Below, piece after piece: positions 46,990-55,799 of a DNA stretch of 64,000 bases. Source of the stretch: NCEH01 sp043195135 (GTDB lineage Bacteria; Pseudomonadota; Alphaproteobacteria; Rhizobiales; Xanthobacteraceae); assembly GCF_043195135.1 (NCBI RefSeq), contig NZ_JBAFWP010000004.1; one strand, given 5' to 3'. Under the pieces are notes generated by a model. The model saw nothing but the letters and a program-made list of their open reading frames with translations, ran no database searches and was not told where the DNA came from. A program made the position numbers and the translations under genes. Each line of letters begins with the position of its first letter. Position 1 is the first letter of the stretch.

Positions 46990-49900
46990 TTAAATCTGCG
47001 TTCGCTCCCCCGCTTCTTTCGCCGCGCGCCTACCGCCGCGCAGCACCACATAGATCGCCGGAATAACCAGCACCGTGAGCGCCGTCGACGAGGCAAGGCC
47101 GAAGAGCAGGGAGATGGCGAGCCCCTGAAATATCGGGTCCGTCAGGATCACCGCCGCTCCGATCATCGCGGCGAGCGCGGTGAGGAGAATCGGCTTGAAG
47201 CGGATGGCGCCGGCCTCCAGCAGCACGTCGACCAGGGGCCGGTCGGGCGTGCGCGCATGGCGGATGAAGTCGACCAGCAGGATCGAATTGCGCACGATGA
47301 TGCCTGCGAGCGCGATGAAGCCGATCATGGAGGTTGCCGAGAACGGCGCCCCGAACATCCAGTGGCCGAGCATGATGCCGATGAAGGTCAGCGGGATCGG
47401 CATCAGGATGACCAGGGGCACCTTGAAGGAGCCGAACTGGGCCACCACGAGGATGTAGATGCCGAGGATCGCCACGCCGAAGGCCGCCCCCATGTCGCGG
47501 AACGTGACCCAGGTCACCTCCCATTCACCGTCCCATAGCAAGGTGGGATGGCTCTCGTCGTCGGGCTGGCCGTGGAGTGCGATCACGGGCTTCGGCACAT
47601 CGCCCCAGTCCGCCTTTTCGATGGCGTCGGCCACCGCCATCATGCCGTAGACGGGGGCCTCGAACTGGCCGGCGAGTTCGCCGGTGATCATTTCGGCGGC
47701 CCGGCCGTTGTGGCGGAAGATCGGGTATGAGGCCGGCTCGCGCGTCACGCTCACCACGTCGCCAAGCTCCACGACGCCGCGCGCGCCCGGCAGCGCATTG
47801 GCAGGCACGGGGGTGGTGAGCGTGCGCTCGTTCACGACTTCGGCGCTCTTGGGCAAGGCGATGCGGATCGGGATCGGCTGGCGGCCGCCGCCGCGGTGCG
47901 AATAGCCCACCGTCGAGCCGGAGTAGAAGGCGCGGATGGCATCGTACACATCGCCTTGCTCGACCTTGTAATATTCGAGGTTGTCCTGGTCGATGGCGAT
48001 GCGCACGCGCTCGGGCTGAATACCGTAGCTGTCGTCCACGTCGACGATGAAGGGCACGCTCTCGAACGTCTCCCGCACCTTGGCCGCCACCGCGCGTCGG
48101 GTGGCGGGGTCGGGGCCGTAGATCTCTGCGAGCAGCGTCCCGAGCACCGGCGGCCCCGGCGGCGGCTCCACCACCTTCACCGCCGTGCCTGCCGGCAGAT
48201 CGAGCCCTCTCAGGCGCTCGCGGATGTCGAGGGCGACGGCATGGCTCGGGCGGTCGCGGTCGCCCTTCGGCAGCAAGTTGACGGTGACGTCGCCCTGCTG
48301 CGGCTGGGAGCGCAGATAATAATGCCGAACAAGGCCATTGAAGTTGAATGGCGCCGAAGTACCGGCGTAGGTCTGGAAGGAGATTGCTTCCGGGATCGGC
48401 GCGAGCCGGTCGACGATGGCCTGCAGGGCCCGGTTGGTGTCCTCGACCGAGGCCCCCTTCGGCAGGTCGACCATCACCTGGAGTTCGGTCTTGTTGTCGA
48501 ACGGCAGCAGTTTCACCGTGACGTGCTTGGTATAGATCAAACCCAGCGAGGCCAGCGTGAGGCAGCCGACGATCAGAAGAAAAGTCCAGGCGCGGGCCTT
48601 GGTCTTGAGGATCGGTGAGGCGACCCGAACATAGGCTTGCCCGAGCCAGCCGCCATGGCCGGCCTCATGCCCATGGGCCGCCGCATCCCCCTTGCGGCCC
48701 AGCTTCATCATGAGCCAGGGCGTCAGCACCACGGCGACGAAGAACGAGAACACCATTGCCGCCGAAGCATTGGCGGGGATCGGGCTCATATAGGGCCCCA
48801 TCATGCCGGAGACGAACAGCATGGGCAGCAGCGCCGCCACCACGGTCAGCGTGGCGACGATGGTGGGATTGCCCACCTCCGCCACCGCCTCGATCGCCGC
48901 CTGCTCCCGCGCCCTGCCGTCCCGCATGGCCCAGTGGCGGGCGATGTTCTCGATCACCACGATGGCGTCGTCGACCAGGATGCCGATGGAAAAGATGAGC
49001 GCGAACAGGCTGACGCGGTTCAGCGTGTAGCCCATGAGCCGCGAGGCAAACAGCGTGAGCAGAATGGTGGTGGGAATGACCACCGCCACCACCATCGCCT
49101 CCCGCCGACCGATGGCAAAAGCAACCAGCACCACGATCGAAACCGTGGCAAGGCCCAGATGGAACAGGAGTTCGTTCGCCTTTTCGTTGGCGCTCTCGCC
49201 ATAATTGCGTGTCACCGTCATCTCGATGTCCTGCGGGACGATCTGCCCGCGCACCTGCTCCAGGCGGTGGGCGACAGCATCCGAGATGACGACCGCATTG
49301 GTTCCCGGTCGCTTGGCGATGGCCAGGGACACGGCAGGCACGCGCTCAAGTCCGGCCGAGGTCCTGCGCACATCGGTCACGCGCGCCTCATTCGGCTCGG
49401 TGGCGAGCACTATGTTGGCGACATCACGCACATAGACCGGCCGGCCGTCGCGGGCGGTGAGGAACAGATTGCCGATTTCGGGCGCGGTCTGCAGGGTTTG
49501 ACCGGCGACAAGGGTGCGCTGCTCGCCCTGTTCGCGCACCTTGCCGAGCTGGAACGAACGGTTGGCCCCCTCGATCTTGGCCGTAAGCTGCTGAAGGGTG
49601 ATGCCGTAGAGCGAGAGCTTTTCCGGGTCCGGCTCGACCCGGATTTCCTCCGGCTGCTCGCCGACGATATAGGTCAGGCCGATATCCGGCAGCTTGGCCA
49701 CTTCCACCTGAAGCTCGCGGGAAAGGCGGGTCAATCCGTTGGCTGTCCAGCGCGCGGCGGCCGCCGGCGCGGGGGCGAGCGTGACGACGACGATGGCCAC
49801 ATCATCGACGCCGCGCCCCACGATCAGGGGCTCGGGAATGCCGACGGGGATGCGGTCCAGATTTGCCCGTACCTTGTCGTGCACCCGCAGGATCGCGGCA

Positions 49901-50220
49901 TCGGAGCTGGTGCCGACGAGGAACCGCACGGTGACGACGACGCCGTCGTCCTCGGTCTGGGAATAGACGTGCTCGACGCCATCGATGCTCTTGACGATGG
50001 TCTCGAGCGGCTCGGTGACCAGCTTGACCGCATCCTCCGCCTTGAGGCCGTTGGCCTCGACGCGAATGTCGACCATGGGTACCGAGATCTGCGGCTCCTC
50101 CTCGCGCGGCAGCGTGACGAGGGCGACGATGCCCAACGCAAAGGCGGCAAGCAGGAACAGGGGCGTGAGCGGCGAGCCGATGAAGGCGCGCGTCAGGTTG
50201 CCGGCGATACCGAGCTTCAT
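46990..50220 (-). CDS. RND efflux pump permease
   Basis: 1076 residues with the twelve-helix RND layout and two large periplasmic loops. Helix 4 reads LIFSIGILVDDAIVVIENIA, with the two Asp residues of the proton relay as in HAE-type pumps; the start is NLTRAFIGSPLTPLFLLAAF. The start overlaps the adaptor gene by four bases. No outer-membrane channel gene is present, so a TolC from elsewhere must serve. It lies downstream of sqr and a DUF2892 gene in the same direction, so it may export a product of sulfide stress. Substrate unknown. Confidence 0.9.
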   Translation of the reverse strand: MKLGIAGNLTRAFIGSPLTPLFLLAAFALGIVALVTLPREEEPQISVPMVDIRVEANGLKAEDAVKLVTEPLETIVKSIDGVEHVYSQTEDDGVVVTVRFLVGTSSDAAILRVHDKVRANLDRIPVGIPEPLIVGRGVDDVAIVVVTLAPAPAAAARWTANGLTRLSRELQVEVAKLPDIGLTYIVGEQPEEIRVEPDPEKLSLYGITLQQLTAKIEGANRSFQLGKVREQGEQRTLVAGQTLQTAPEIGNLFLTARDGRPVYVRDVANIVLATEPNEARVTDVRRTSAGLERVPAVSLAIAKRPGTNAVVISDAVAHRLEQVRGQIVPQDIEMTVTRNYGESANEKANELLFHLGLATVSIVVLVAFAIGRREAMVVAVVIPTTILLTLFASRLMGYTLNRVSLFALIFSIGILVDDAIVVIENIARHWAMRDGRAREQAAIEAVAEVGNPTIVATLTVVAALLPMLFVSGMMGPYMSPIPANASAAMVFSFFVAVVLTPWLMMKLGRKGDAAAHGHEAGHGGWLGQAYVRVASPILKTKARAWTFLLIVGCLTLASLGLIYTKHVTVKLLPFDNKTELQVMVDLPKGASVEDTNRALQAIVDRLAPIPEAISFQTYAGTSAPFNFNGLVRHYYLRSQPQQGDVTVNLLPKGDRDRPSHAVALDIRERLRGLDLPAGTAVKVVEPPPGPPVLGTLLAEIYGPDPATRRAVAAKVRETFESVPFIVDVDDSYGIQPERVRIAIDQDNLEYYKVEQGDVYDAIRAFYSGSTVGYSHRGGGRQPIPIRIALPKSAEVVNERTLTTPVPANALPGARGVVELGDVVSVTREPASYPIFRHNGRAAEMITGELAGQFEAPVYGMMAVADAIEKADWGDVPKPVIALHGQPDDESHPTLLWDGEWEVTWVTFRDMGAAFGVAILGIYILVVAQFGSFKVPLVILMPIPLTFIGIMLGHWMFGAPFSATSMIGFIALAGIIVRNSILLVDFIRHARTPDRPLVDVLLEAGAIRFKPILLTALAAMIGAAVILTDPIFQGLAISLLFGLASSTALTVLVIPAIYVVLRGGRRAAKEAGERTQI

Positions 50221-51260
50221 TTCGTGCTTCCCGGCAGGACGACGCGGTCGCCGTCCTTGAGCCCCGTCAATATCTCCACCCGCGTCCCGCCATTGTCCGG
50301 GAACGTCTCGCCGAGTATCACCGCCACGTCGAGGGGGCCATCGGGCGTGGCGACGCGGACATAGTCGATGCCGTGGCGCGTCGCGACCGCCTCGGGGGGA
50401 ACCGCGATGACCGTGCGCTTGCCGACCGGGATCCAGACCAGGGTGCGCTCATTCACAAAATAGTCGCCCAGCCCAGCCACCTCCACGTCGGCGATGACAC
50501 GACCGTCCGATATCTCCGGATAGATCTTAACGATGCGGCCCGGCCGCGCGGTCGCCATGTCGCCACCTTTGGCGGGGGAGAGGCCGCGCTGTCCAATGAG
50601 GACGGTGTCGCCCTCCTTGATTTCAGCAGCGTGGCGCTCTGGCAGTGACAGACGCAAATAATACTGGCCGCTTGCGATACGGGCGACTTCCTCGCCCGCC
50701 AGGATGACCGACCCGAGCGTCACCGGCACCGTCAGAACCCGTCCGGTCGCCGGCGCCACGATGGCACCCTCGGTGGCCCTTTGCGCAATGACCGCCTTGT
50801 CGGCCTCGGCGGCGGCGACCTGGTTGGCGGCCACGTCGAACTGGGTTTGCATCTGGTCGAGCCGGCTCTGGCTGACGGCGCCCCGCGCCAGGAGTTGCTG
50901 GTTCCGGTCCAGTTCGCTGCGGGCATTGGTAAGCTGGGAGCTGAGTTCCTTGATCTTCGCTTCGGCAGCGTTGAGTTCGAGGGCGAGCTTGTCGTCCACC
51001 ACCAGCGCGATGGCTTGCCCCTCCTTGACCTCGCTGCCCTCGGTGACGCCGATCTGGCGGATCGTGCCGCCGATGCGGGCGCGCGCCGGGACGACGGTGC
51101 GGCTTTCCACCTGGCCGAACACCGCCTTCAGCTCCAGCACCGAAATCGCCTTGACGGTCAGCTCCGCGTCTGCCGCAGAAGCCCAGCCTATGCCCACTCC
51201 GCTGTCGACGAGAAGTAAGAACAGGACGAAGGCGGGGACGATGACTTTTGATCGTGACAT
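50217..51260 (-). CDS. RND periplasmic adaptor (membrane fusion protein)
   Basis: 347 residues. Signal/anchor VPAFVLFLLLVDSGVGIGWA; lipoyl halves (GTIRQIGVTEGSEVKEGQAI and TGRVLTVPVTLGSVILAGEE) flank a coiled-coil hairpin (about 95-150). The beta-barrel and membrane-proximal domains follow (YYLRLSLPERHAAEIKEGD). Partner of the RND permease, which overlaps it. It follows the DUF2892 gene by about 98 bp. Confidence 0.9.
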   Translation of the reverse strand: MSRSKVIVPAFVLFLLLVDSGVGIGWASAADAELTVKAISVLELKAVFGQVESRTVVPARARIGGTIRQIGVTEGSEVKEGQAIALVVDDKLALELNAAEAKIKELSSQLTNARSELDRNQQLLARGAVSQSRLDQMQTQFDVAANQVAAAEADKAVIAQRATEGAIVAPATGRVLTVPVTLGSVILAGEEVARIASGQYYLRLSLPERHAAEIKEGDTVLIGQRGLSPAKGGDMATARPGRIVKIYPEISDGRVIADVEVAGLGDYFVNERTLVWIPVGKRTVIAVPPEAVATRHGIDYVRVATPDGPLDVAVILGETFPDNGGTRVEILTGLKDGDRVVLPGSTK

Positions 51261-51358
51261 GGGACGCTCGGTGAACGAGGGACAAGCCGGAACTTCGGCG
51301 GGGGCGGCGCGCAGCGGCCCGCCGTCCGAAGGATGGCGGCGTTAGAATCCTGGTTCGT

Positions 51359-51562
51359 CTATTCGAAAGCGACGCCAGGCTTACAGCCCAACTTCTTGAA
51401 GACGAGGGCGGCCGGACAGAACCCGGTTACCGACGCCTGCATCAGGTTCAGCCCGACGAAGGCGGTCAAAAGATACCAGTAAGGCGACACGTAGAATCCG
51501 AGCGCTAAAGAGACAAGGACCATAAGCCCGGCAAACATGAGAACGGCGCGATCGACTGTCAT
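51359..51562 (-). CDS. DUF2892 small membrane protein
   Basis: 67 residues with two membrane spans (RAVLMFAGLMVLVSLALGFY and YWYLLTAFVGLNLMQASVTG) and the DUF2892 ending TGFCPAALVFKKLGC. DUF2892 resembles the membrane part of the YgaP rhodanese and often accompanies rhodanese or SQR genes. The FCP Cys and the C-terminal LGC could hold a persulfide. It follows sqr by 37 bp. Confidence 0.88.
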   Translation of the reverse strand: MTVDRAVLMFAGLMVLVSLALGFYVSPYWYLLTAFVGLNLMQASVTGFCPAALVFKKLGCKPGVAFE

Positions 51563-51599
51563 TTCGATGTACTCCTTTGATTTGATTCATGCACTGACT

Positions 51600-52892
51600 T
51601 TATTCAGACGTATCAAGATGAATTTCCTTCAATTTCTTGATGCCAAGAAAGTCGAGCGCCATATTCTCGTAGAATGTCTCCGACTTCCCTGTCCGGATCT
51701 TGTGCAAAAAATACCGCTCGAAGCCGATCTTGGCCGCGTGCACCCACTTGCCCTGGGCCGACCAGTTGACGTTGCGCGGCGGGATCTGAGGCTGGGCGAC
51801 GAAGGCGATGCCACCGTCGCCGAAATCGGCCAGGCACACGGCATTCCAACTGGCGACGGAGCGCGGTTCCTGGCCGCGGAGAAGGGCGCCGACATTTTTG
51901 GCCGTCGCCGTGGCCATGGATTCGATCATGAAGCCGGTTTTGGGAACGCCCACGGGAAGCGGCGTCTTGCCGACAGGCGGAATGGCGACACCGACGCCGA
52001 TGGCAAAGATATTGGGATAGGCCGGATTGCGCTGATGCTTGTCGATCATGACAAACCCGCGCGGATTGGTGAGGTTTTCGATGCCGCGCACCGCCGGCAC
52101 GCCGCGGAAGGCCGGCAGCATCATGGAAAAGGCGAAGGGCAGTTCATGCGCCGTCTTGAGTGAACCGTCCTCGTTCACCTCCTCGACGAACATGCGGTCC
52201 GGCTCAACCTTCGTCACCCGGGCGTTGGTGATCCATTTGATGTGGCGCTCGCGCATGGCGCTCTCGAGCAACCCCTTCGTGTCGCCAACTCCGTCGAGCC
52301 CGAGATGGCCGATATAGGGTTCCGGCGTCACGAAGGTCATGGGCACGCGGTCGCGCTTCTTGGCCTGACGCAGGGCAGCATCGAGAATGAAGGCAAATTC
52401 GTAGGCCGGCCCGAAGCAGGATGCGCCCTGCACCGCCCCGACGACGACCGGACCCGGATCGGCCACAAGCGCATCGAACGCGCGCTTGGCCTCGAGCGCA
52501 TGGTCCACATGGCAGACCGAATGGGTGTGGCCGGCCGGCCCGAGCCCGGGAATCTCATCGAAAGCGAGATCTGGGCCGGTAGCCAGGATGAGGTAGTCAT
52601 AAGCCAGGAACGTGCCGTCGTTGAGCTCGACCTGATTTTGATCTGGGTGCACGCGCTTCGCGCCTTCCGGCTTGAGGCCGATGCCACGCGCCGCAAAGAT
52701 GTCGGTCAGATCGACCGTGATATCCCGCCGCTCGCGCCAGCCGACCGCGACCCAGGGATTGGATGGCACGAATGAATAGGTCGTACCAAGATTGACGACG
52801 GTGACCTTGTCGCCCGGACCCGCCTGATCCTTCATTTCATAGGCCATGATGACCCCACCGAGACCTGCGCCGAGCACAACGATATGCGACAT
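51600..52892 (-). CDS. sqr: Sulfide:quinone oxidoreductase
   Basis: 430 residues. FAD fold IVVLGAGLGGVIMAYEMKDQ. The three catalytic Cys are Cys127 (HSVCHVDHA), Cys159 (GASCFGPAYEF) and Cys353 (NAVCLADFG), the positions known for the Rhodobacter enzyme. C-terminal residues FERYFLHKIRTGKSETFYEN form the amphipathic membrane anchor. It oxidises sulfide at the membrane, passes electrons to quinone and makes persulfide for the neighbouring dioxygenase. AGGAGG precedes the start, and a short hairpin lies in the leader. Confidence 0.92.
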   Translation of the reverse strand: MSHIVVLGAGLGGVIMAYEMKDQAGPGDKVTVVNLGTTYSFVPSNPWVAVGWRERRDITVDLTDIFAARGIGLKPEGAKRVHPDQNQVELNDGTFLAYDYLILATGPDLAFDEIPGLGPAGHTHSVCHVDHALEAKRAFDALVADPGPVVVGAVQGASCFGPAYEFAFILDAALRQAKKRDRVPMTFVTPEPYIGHLGLDGVGDTKGLLESAMRERHIKWITNARVTKVEPDRMFVEEVNEDGSLKTAHELPFAFSMMLPAFRGVPAVRGIENLTNPRGFVMIDKHQRNPAYPNIFAIGVGVAIPPVGKTPLPVGVPKTGFMIESMATATAKNVGALLRGQEPRSVASWNAVCLADFGDGGIAFVAQPQIPPRNVNWSAQGKWVHAAKIGFERYFLHKIRTGKSETFYENMALDFLGIKKLKEIHLDTSE

Positions 52893-52913
52893 GGACTTTC
52901 CTCCTAGGGGATG

Positions 52914-53006
52914 CGGCCGTTTCTCGGCCGATTTTATGAGTCTTTATCAGATCTGTTTTGCGCGATTATTTTGGAGCCAGACTATATTTTTTTATTCTCT
53001 CAGAAT
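52914..53006 (-). promoter_or_regulatory. sqr leader: hairpin and ATTCT/AGAAT dyad
   Basis: CGGCCG at 52914-52919 and 52925-52930 can form a stem (loop TTTCT) just before the sqr ribosome site. Further upstream ATTCTCTCAGAAT (52994-53006) is a 13-bp palindrome in an AT-rich island that may be an operator. This gap of about 160 bp separates sqr from the dioxygenase gene on the same strand. Confidence 0.45.
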
Positions 53007-53051
53007 TTCGCGCGCGAACGTTTGATCAGGCTCAATGGATCCAAATGACAA

Positions 53052-53930
53052 TCACAACGCTCCGATCGGAATCTTCAAATAGATGCGGCCATTGTCTTCC
53101 GGCTCAGGCAAGCGACCGCCGCGCATGTTCACTTGCAGCGCATGAAGAATGAGGCGCGGCATCGGCAATTCTGCATCGCGGCGGCGTCTGCGCGCGACAA
53201 AAGCCTCTTCGCTTGGATTGTCGCGAAGATGCACGTTCTCCCGTTTCTGCTCGCCGACGCTGCTTTCCCAGCGGGGCTCACGGCCACCAGGCATGTAATC
53301 GTGCCCGGTGAAGAGACGGGTGTCGTCGGGGAGCGCCAGGATCGTTTGGATCGAGCGGTAGAGACTTTCGGGACTGCCGCCCGGAAAGTCGGCGCGTGCG
53401 GTTCCGAAGTCAGGTTGGAAAATGGTGTCGTGGACAAAAGCCACATCGCCCACCACATAGGTCACCGAGGCGAGCGTATGCCCTGGCGAAAAGATCGCCC
53501 GTGCCGGAAGCGCGCCGATGGAGAAGCTATCACCGTCGGCGAAGAGGTGGTCCCAATGCGAACCGTCTGCGGGGAAGTCGGGCAGATTGTAAATCTCTTT
53601 CCACAGACGTTGCACATCGACCACCTTCTCACCGATACCCGTGGGGACGCCGAGCCTTTCCTTCAGATAAGCCGCAGCGGAGAAGTGGTCGGCATGAGGA
53701 TGAGTGTCGAGAATCCACTTCACGGTCAGGCCACGCCGCACGACCTCTTCGAGCATTGCATCGGCGAAGGTGGTGGCGACACGGCCCGCTTTCTCATCAT
53801 AATCGAGCACGGGATCGATGATCGCCGCGTGCTTGGTCGCCGGATCCTCCACCAAATATGCAATGCTCCAAGTCTCCTTATGGAAAAACCCGGTTACCAA
53901 CGGCTTCTGCATCAACGGCGTTTGTATCAT
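53052..53930 (-). CDS. Persulfide dioxygenase-like metallo-beta-lactamase-fold protein (Blh type)
   Basis: 292 residues from ATG 53930; a longer in-frame ATG at 54014 has a poor ribosome site and would nearly touch the divergent gene. Metal motif THPHADH, then FSPGHTLASVTYVVGD, FQPDFGTARADFPGG and GHDYMPGG supply the His/Asp ligands of ETHE1/Blh enzymes. The family turns glutathione persulfide into sulfite. It precedes sqr and is divergent from an ArsR-rhodanese pair, matching the bigR/blh arrangement. Confidence 0.85.
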   Translation of the reverse strand: MIQTPLMQKPLVTGFFHKETWSIAYLVEDPATKHAAIIDPVLDYDEKAGRVATTFADAMLEEVVRRGLTVKWILDTHPHADHFSAAAYLKERLGVPTGIGEKVVDVQRLWKEIYNLPDFPADGSHWDHLFADGDSFSIGALPARAIFSPGHTLASVTYVVGDVAFVHDTIFQPDFGTARADFPGGSPESLYRSIQTILALPDDTRLFTGHDYMPGGREPRWESSVGEQKRENVHLRDNPSEEAFVARRRRRDAELPMPRLILHALQVNMRGGRLPEPEDNGRIYLKIPIGAL

Positions 53931-54027
53931 CTTCGCCACTCGCGTCGCCTGTCCCGTATCGTCGGCGGAGCCTCCCGTATGAAGCCCGTCAGCATTCTCG
54001 CTTGCAGATAACATTAAAGGATATTAA

Positions 54028-54043
54028 ATTCAAGATCATGAAT
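54028..54043. promoter_or_regulatory. ATTCA-N6-TGAAT dyad over the ArsR start, candidate operator
   Basis: ATTCA (54028-54032) and TGAAT (54039-54043) are exact inverted arms with a 6-bp spacer, in an AT island (AACATTAAAGGATATTAAAT) between the divergent dioxygenase and ArsR genes. The right arm overlaps the ArsR ATG, which would suit autorepression. Confidence 0.5.
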
Positions 54044-54385
54044 GTTATGCAAATGATCCCCGCGGCGGAAAGGGCCGCCGAGCTGATGCGCAGCTTGTCG
54101 CATCCGCAACGCCTTCTGGTGCTTTGCGCTTTGGGGAAGGAAGAGAAATCAGTCGCCCAGCTTCGTCAGGAGCTGGGGATCGAACAGGTCCCGATGTCGC
54201 AGCAATTGATGCGGCTCAGGGCGGACGAATTGGTCGAGGCCCGCCGGGAAGGCACGACCCACTATTACCGCATCAGCCGGCCGGAGGTTCTCGTCGTGGT
54301 GGAGGCTCTGCACGCGGCTTTCTGCGCGGCCCCAATGGGTCCGGTCTGCCGTGATTCCATTCCCAAGAGGAAGACTGCGAAATGA
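54038..54385 (+). CDS. BigR-like ArsR-family persulfide-responsive repressor
   Basis: 115 residues. Winged HTH with SVAQLRQELGIEQVPMSQQL (about 38-57). Cys30 (RLLVLC) and Cys96 (HAAFC) are 66 residues apart, as in BigR and the SoxR of this window; Cys104 is extra. It is coupled to a rhodanese gene (ATGA overlap) and divergent from a Blh-type dioxygenase, the classic bigR context. It likely lifts repression when sulfide is converted to persulfide. Confidence 0.85.
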   Translation: MNVMQMIPAAERAAELMRSLSHPQRLLVLCALGKEEKSVAQLRQELGIEQVPMSQQLMRLRADELVEARREGTTHYYRISRPEVLVVVEALHAAFCAAPMGPVCRDSIPKRKTAK

Positions 54386-54783
54386 ATGAACCGCTTTTTC
54401 GCCGGTTCGCCGTTGGCGTGCGCCGGTTTCTCAGCGCGTCGGGAGATGGCAGCGCGACGTGCCCCATCCCGATCGATGCACTGGCGGCCAAGGCTCAGGT
54501 CGACGAAGGGCACGCGATCCTGGTGGATATACGCGAGCCGTCGGAGATCGCCGTCGAGCGAATCCCGGGAGCTGTCCTGCTGCCGCTGTCGCGGATCACG
54601 GCCGGAGCGTCGCTTGAAGAAGCAGGAGGGAAAGCGGCGATTTTTCTTTGCCGCTCTGGTGCCCGAACCAACCTTCATGCCCGCCGGCTGCAGCGGCTTT
54701 GTGTCGGGGAGATCTATCTGCTGCGGGGTGGTATTACGGCGTGGAAGGCTAAGGGGCTACCCGTGGCGAAGGGTCGGAACTGA
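54382..54783 (+). CDS. Rhodanese-domain protein
   Basis: 133 residues with one rhodanese domain: HAILVDIREPSEIAVERIPG near the middle and the active-site Cys in IFLCRSGARTNLHARRLQ, then YLLRGGITAWKAKGLP at the end. It has no signal peptide. Rhodaneses move sulfane sulfur between thiosulfate, glutathione persulfide and cyanide or thiols, so it complements the nearby SQR and dioxygenase. Its ATG overlaps the ArsR stop. Confidence 0.9.
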   Translation: MNEPLFRRFAVGVRRFLSASGDGSATCPIPIDALAAKAQVDEGHAILVDIREPSEIAVERIPGAVLLPLSRITAGASLEEAGGKAAIFLCRSGARTNLHARRLQRLCVGEIYLLRGGITAWKAKGLPVAKGRN

Positions 54784-54881
54784 ATGGACCGTGGGCCTGC
54801 CATTCGCTCTTCTTGCTGAGGAAGAATCGGGCGCCATGGGAGGCGTCTCGGAGTCTCAGCAAGCGGGTGTCTCGCCTAACC

Positions 54882-55724
54882 TTAATGGCCGACAAGGGAT
54901 CTTCCAGACCGAAAAAGCACATAGGCTGCGACCGTAAAGATCACGACTGCGAAGATCCGGTTGAGCGTGTCCTTGTTGGCGCCAAGCCTAGTCGACAACT
55001 GCATTCCTGCCATCCCGCCGGCAAGGCCGCCTGCAAGGAACTCTCCCGCAATCTGCCAGTCTACTAGGCCCGAGGCCGCATAGTTAAGGGCCGTGGCGAG
55101 GCCAAACGTTCCTACCGCCAGTAGCGAAGTGCCGACCGCACGGATGGTCGGCATGCCCGTAGCCAAGATCAGTGCCGGGACGATGAGAAAGCCGCCGCCG
55201 ATGCCGAAGAAACCCGAGGCCATGCCGGTGGCCAACGCGGCGAGCCCGGCGCGGATGCAGCTCTTACGGTCGATCTTCGGCGCGGTCGCAAGGGTCACTA
55301 TGCGCGGGCGGAGCATCAGCGCTCCGACAAGCGCCATCACGATGCCGAAAAGGAATAGGAGCGCCTGTCCGTTCATCAATTTACCAAGGGTAGATCCGAG
55401 CAGTGCCCCGGTTGTCCCCACGAGGGAAAAGACGAATGCGCAGCGCCAGACAACATTCCCCTTCAAGGCATGTCCGATGAAATTTGCATAGGCATTTATG
55501 GAAACCGCCAGCGCACCGGTGCCGAGCGCCACATGCGGTTCGCTCGCACCGACCACATAGAGCAGCAAAGGCGTCGCCAGCACCGATCCCCCGCCACCGA
55601 TGAGGCCGAGAACAAAACCGGCGAGCACGCCCGAGAGTACGGCAACGAGAGCTTGAAATAGCAAGGGCGTTTTGATCCTGTTAGGGCGAGATGCGTAGCC
55701 AAGACGAGAAGCATCTCCCGCCAC
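54882..55724 (-). CDS. TauE/SafE-family sulfite exporter
   Basis: 280 residues with about eight membrane spans and the family repeat motif: FVLGLIGGGGSVLATPLLLY in the first half and ASGFFGIGGGFLIVPALILA in the second. In bigR-type clusters this exporter removes sulfite made by the persulfide dioxygenase. It converges on the rhodanese gene with about 98 bp between. Substrate inferred from context. Confidence 0.88.
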   Translation of the reverse strand: MAGDASRLGYASRPNRIKTPLLFQALVAVLSGVLAGFVLGLIGGGGSVLATPLLLYVVGASEPHVALGTGALAVSINAYANFIGHALKGNVVWRCAFVFSLVGTTGALLGSTLGKLMNGQALLFLFGIVMALVGALMLRPRIVTLATAPKIDRKSCIRAGLAALATGMASGFFGIGGGFLIVPALILATGMPTIRAVGTSLLAVGTFGLATALNYAASGLVDWQIAGEFLAGGLAGGMAGMQLSTRLGANKDTLNRIFAVVIFTVAAYVLFRSGRSLVGH

Positions 55725-55799
55725 TTGTGGGATGGGAGATGCTTATCTGGTAAGCCGAATGCTTCCGACGACGGCTCTAATCGCGCGCGATGCTCGCTT

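Noticed and set aside
52914..52930. CGGCCG stem as a rightward terminator
   Set aside because: No rightward gene precedes it. It lies in the sqr leader and is better described as a leader hairpin.
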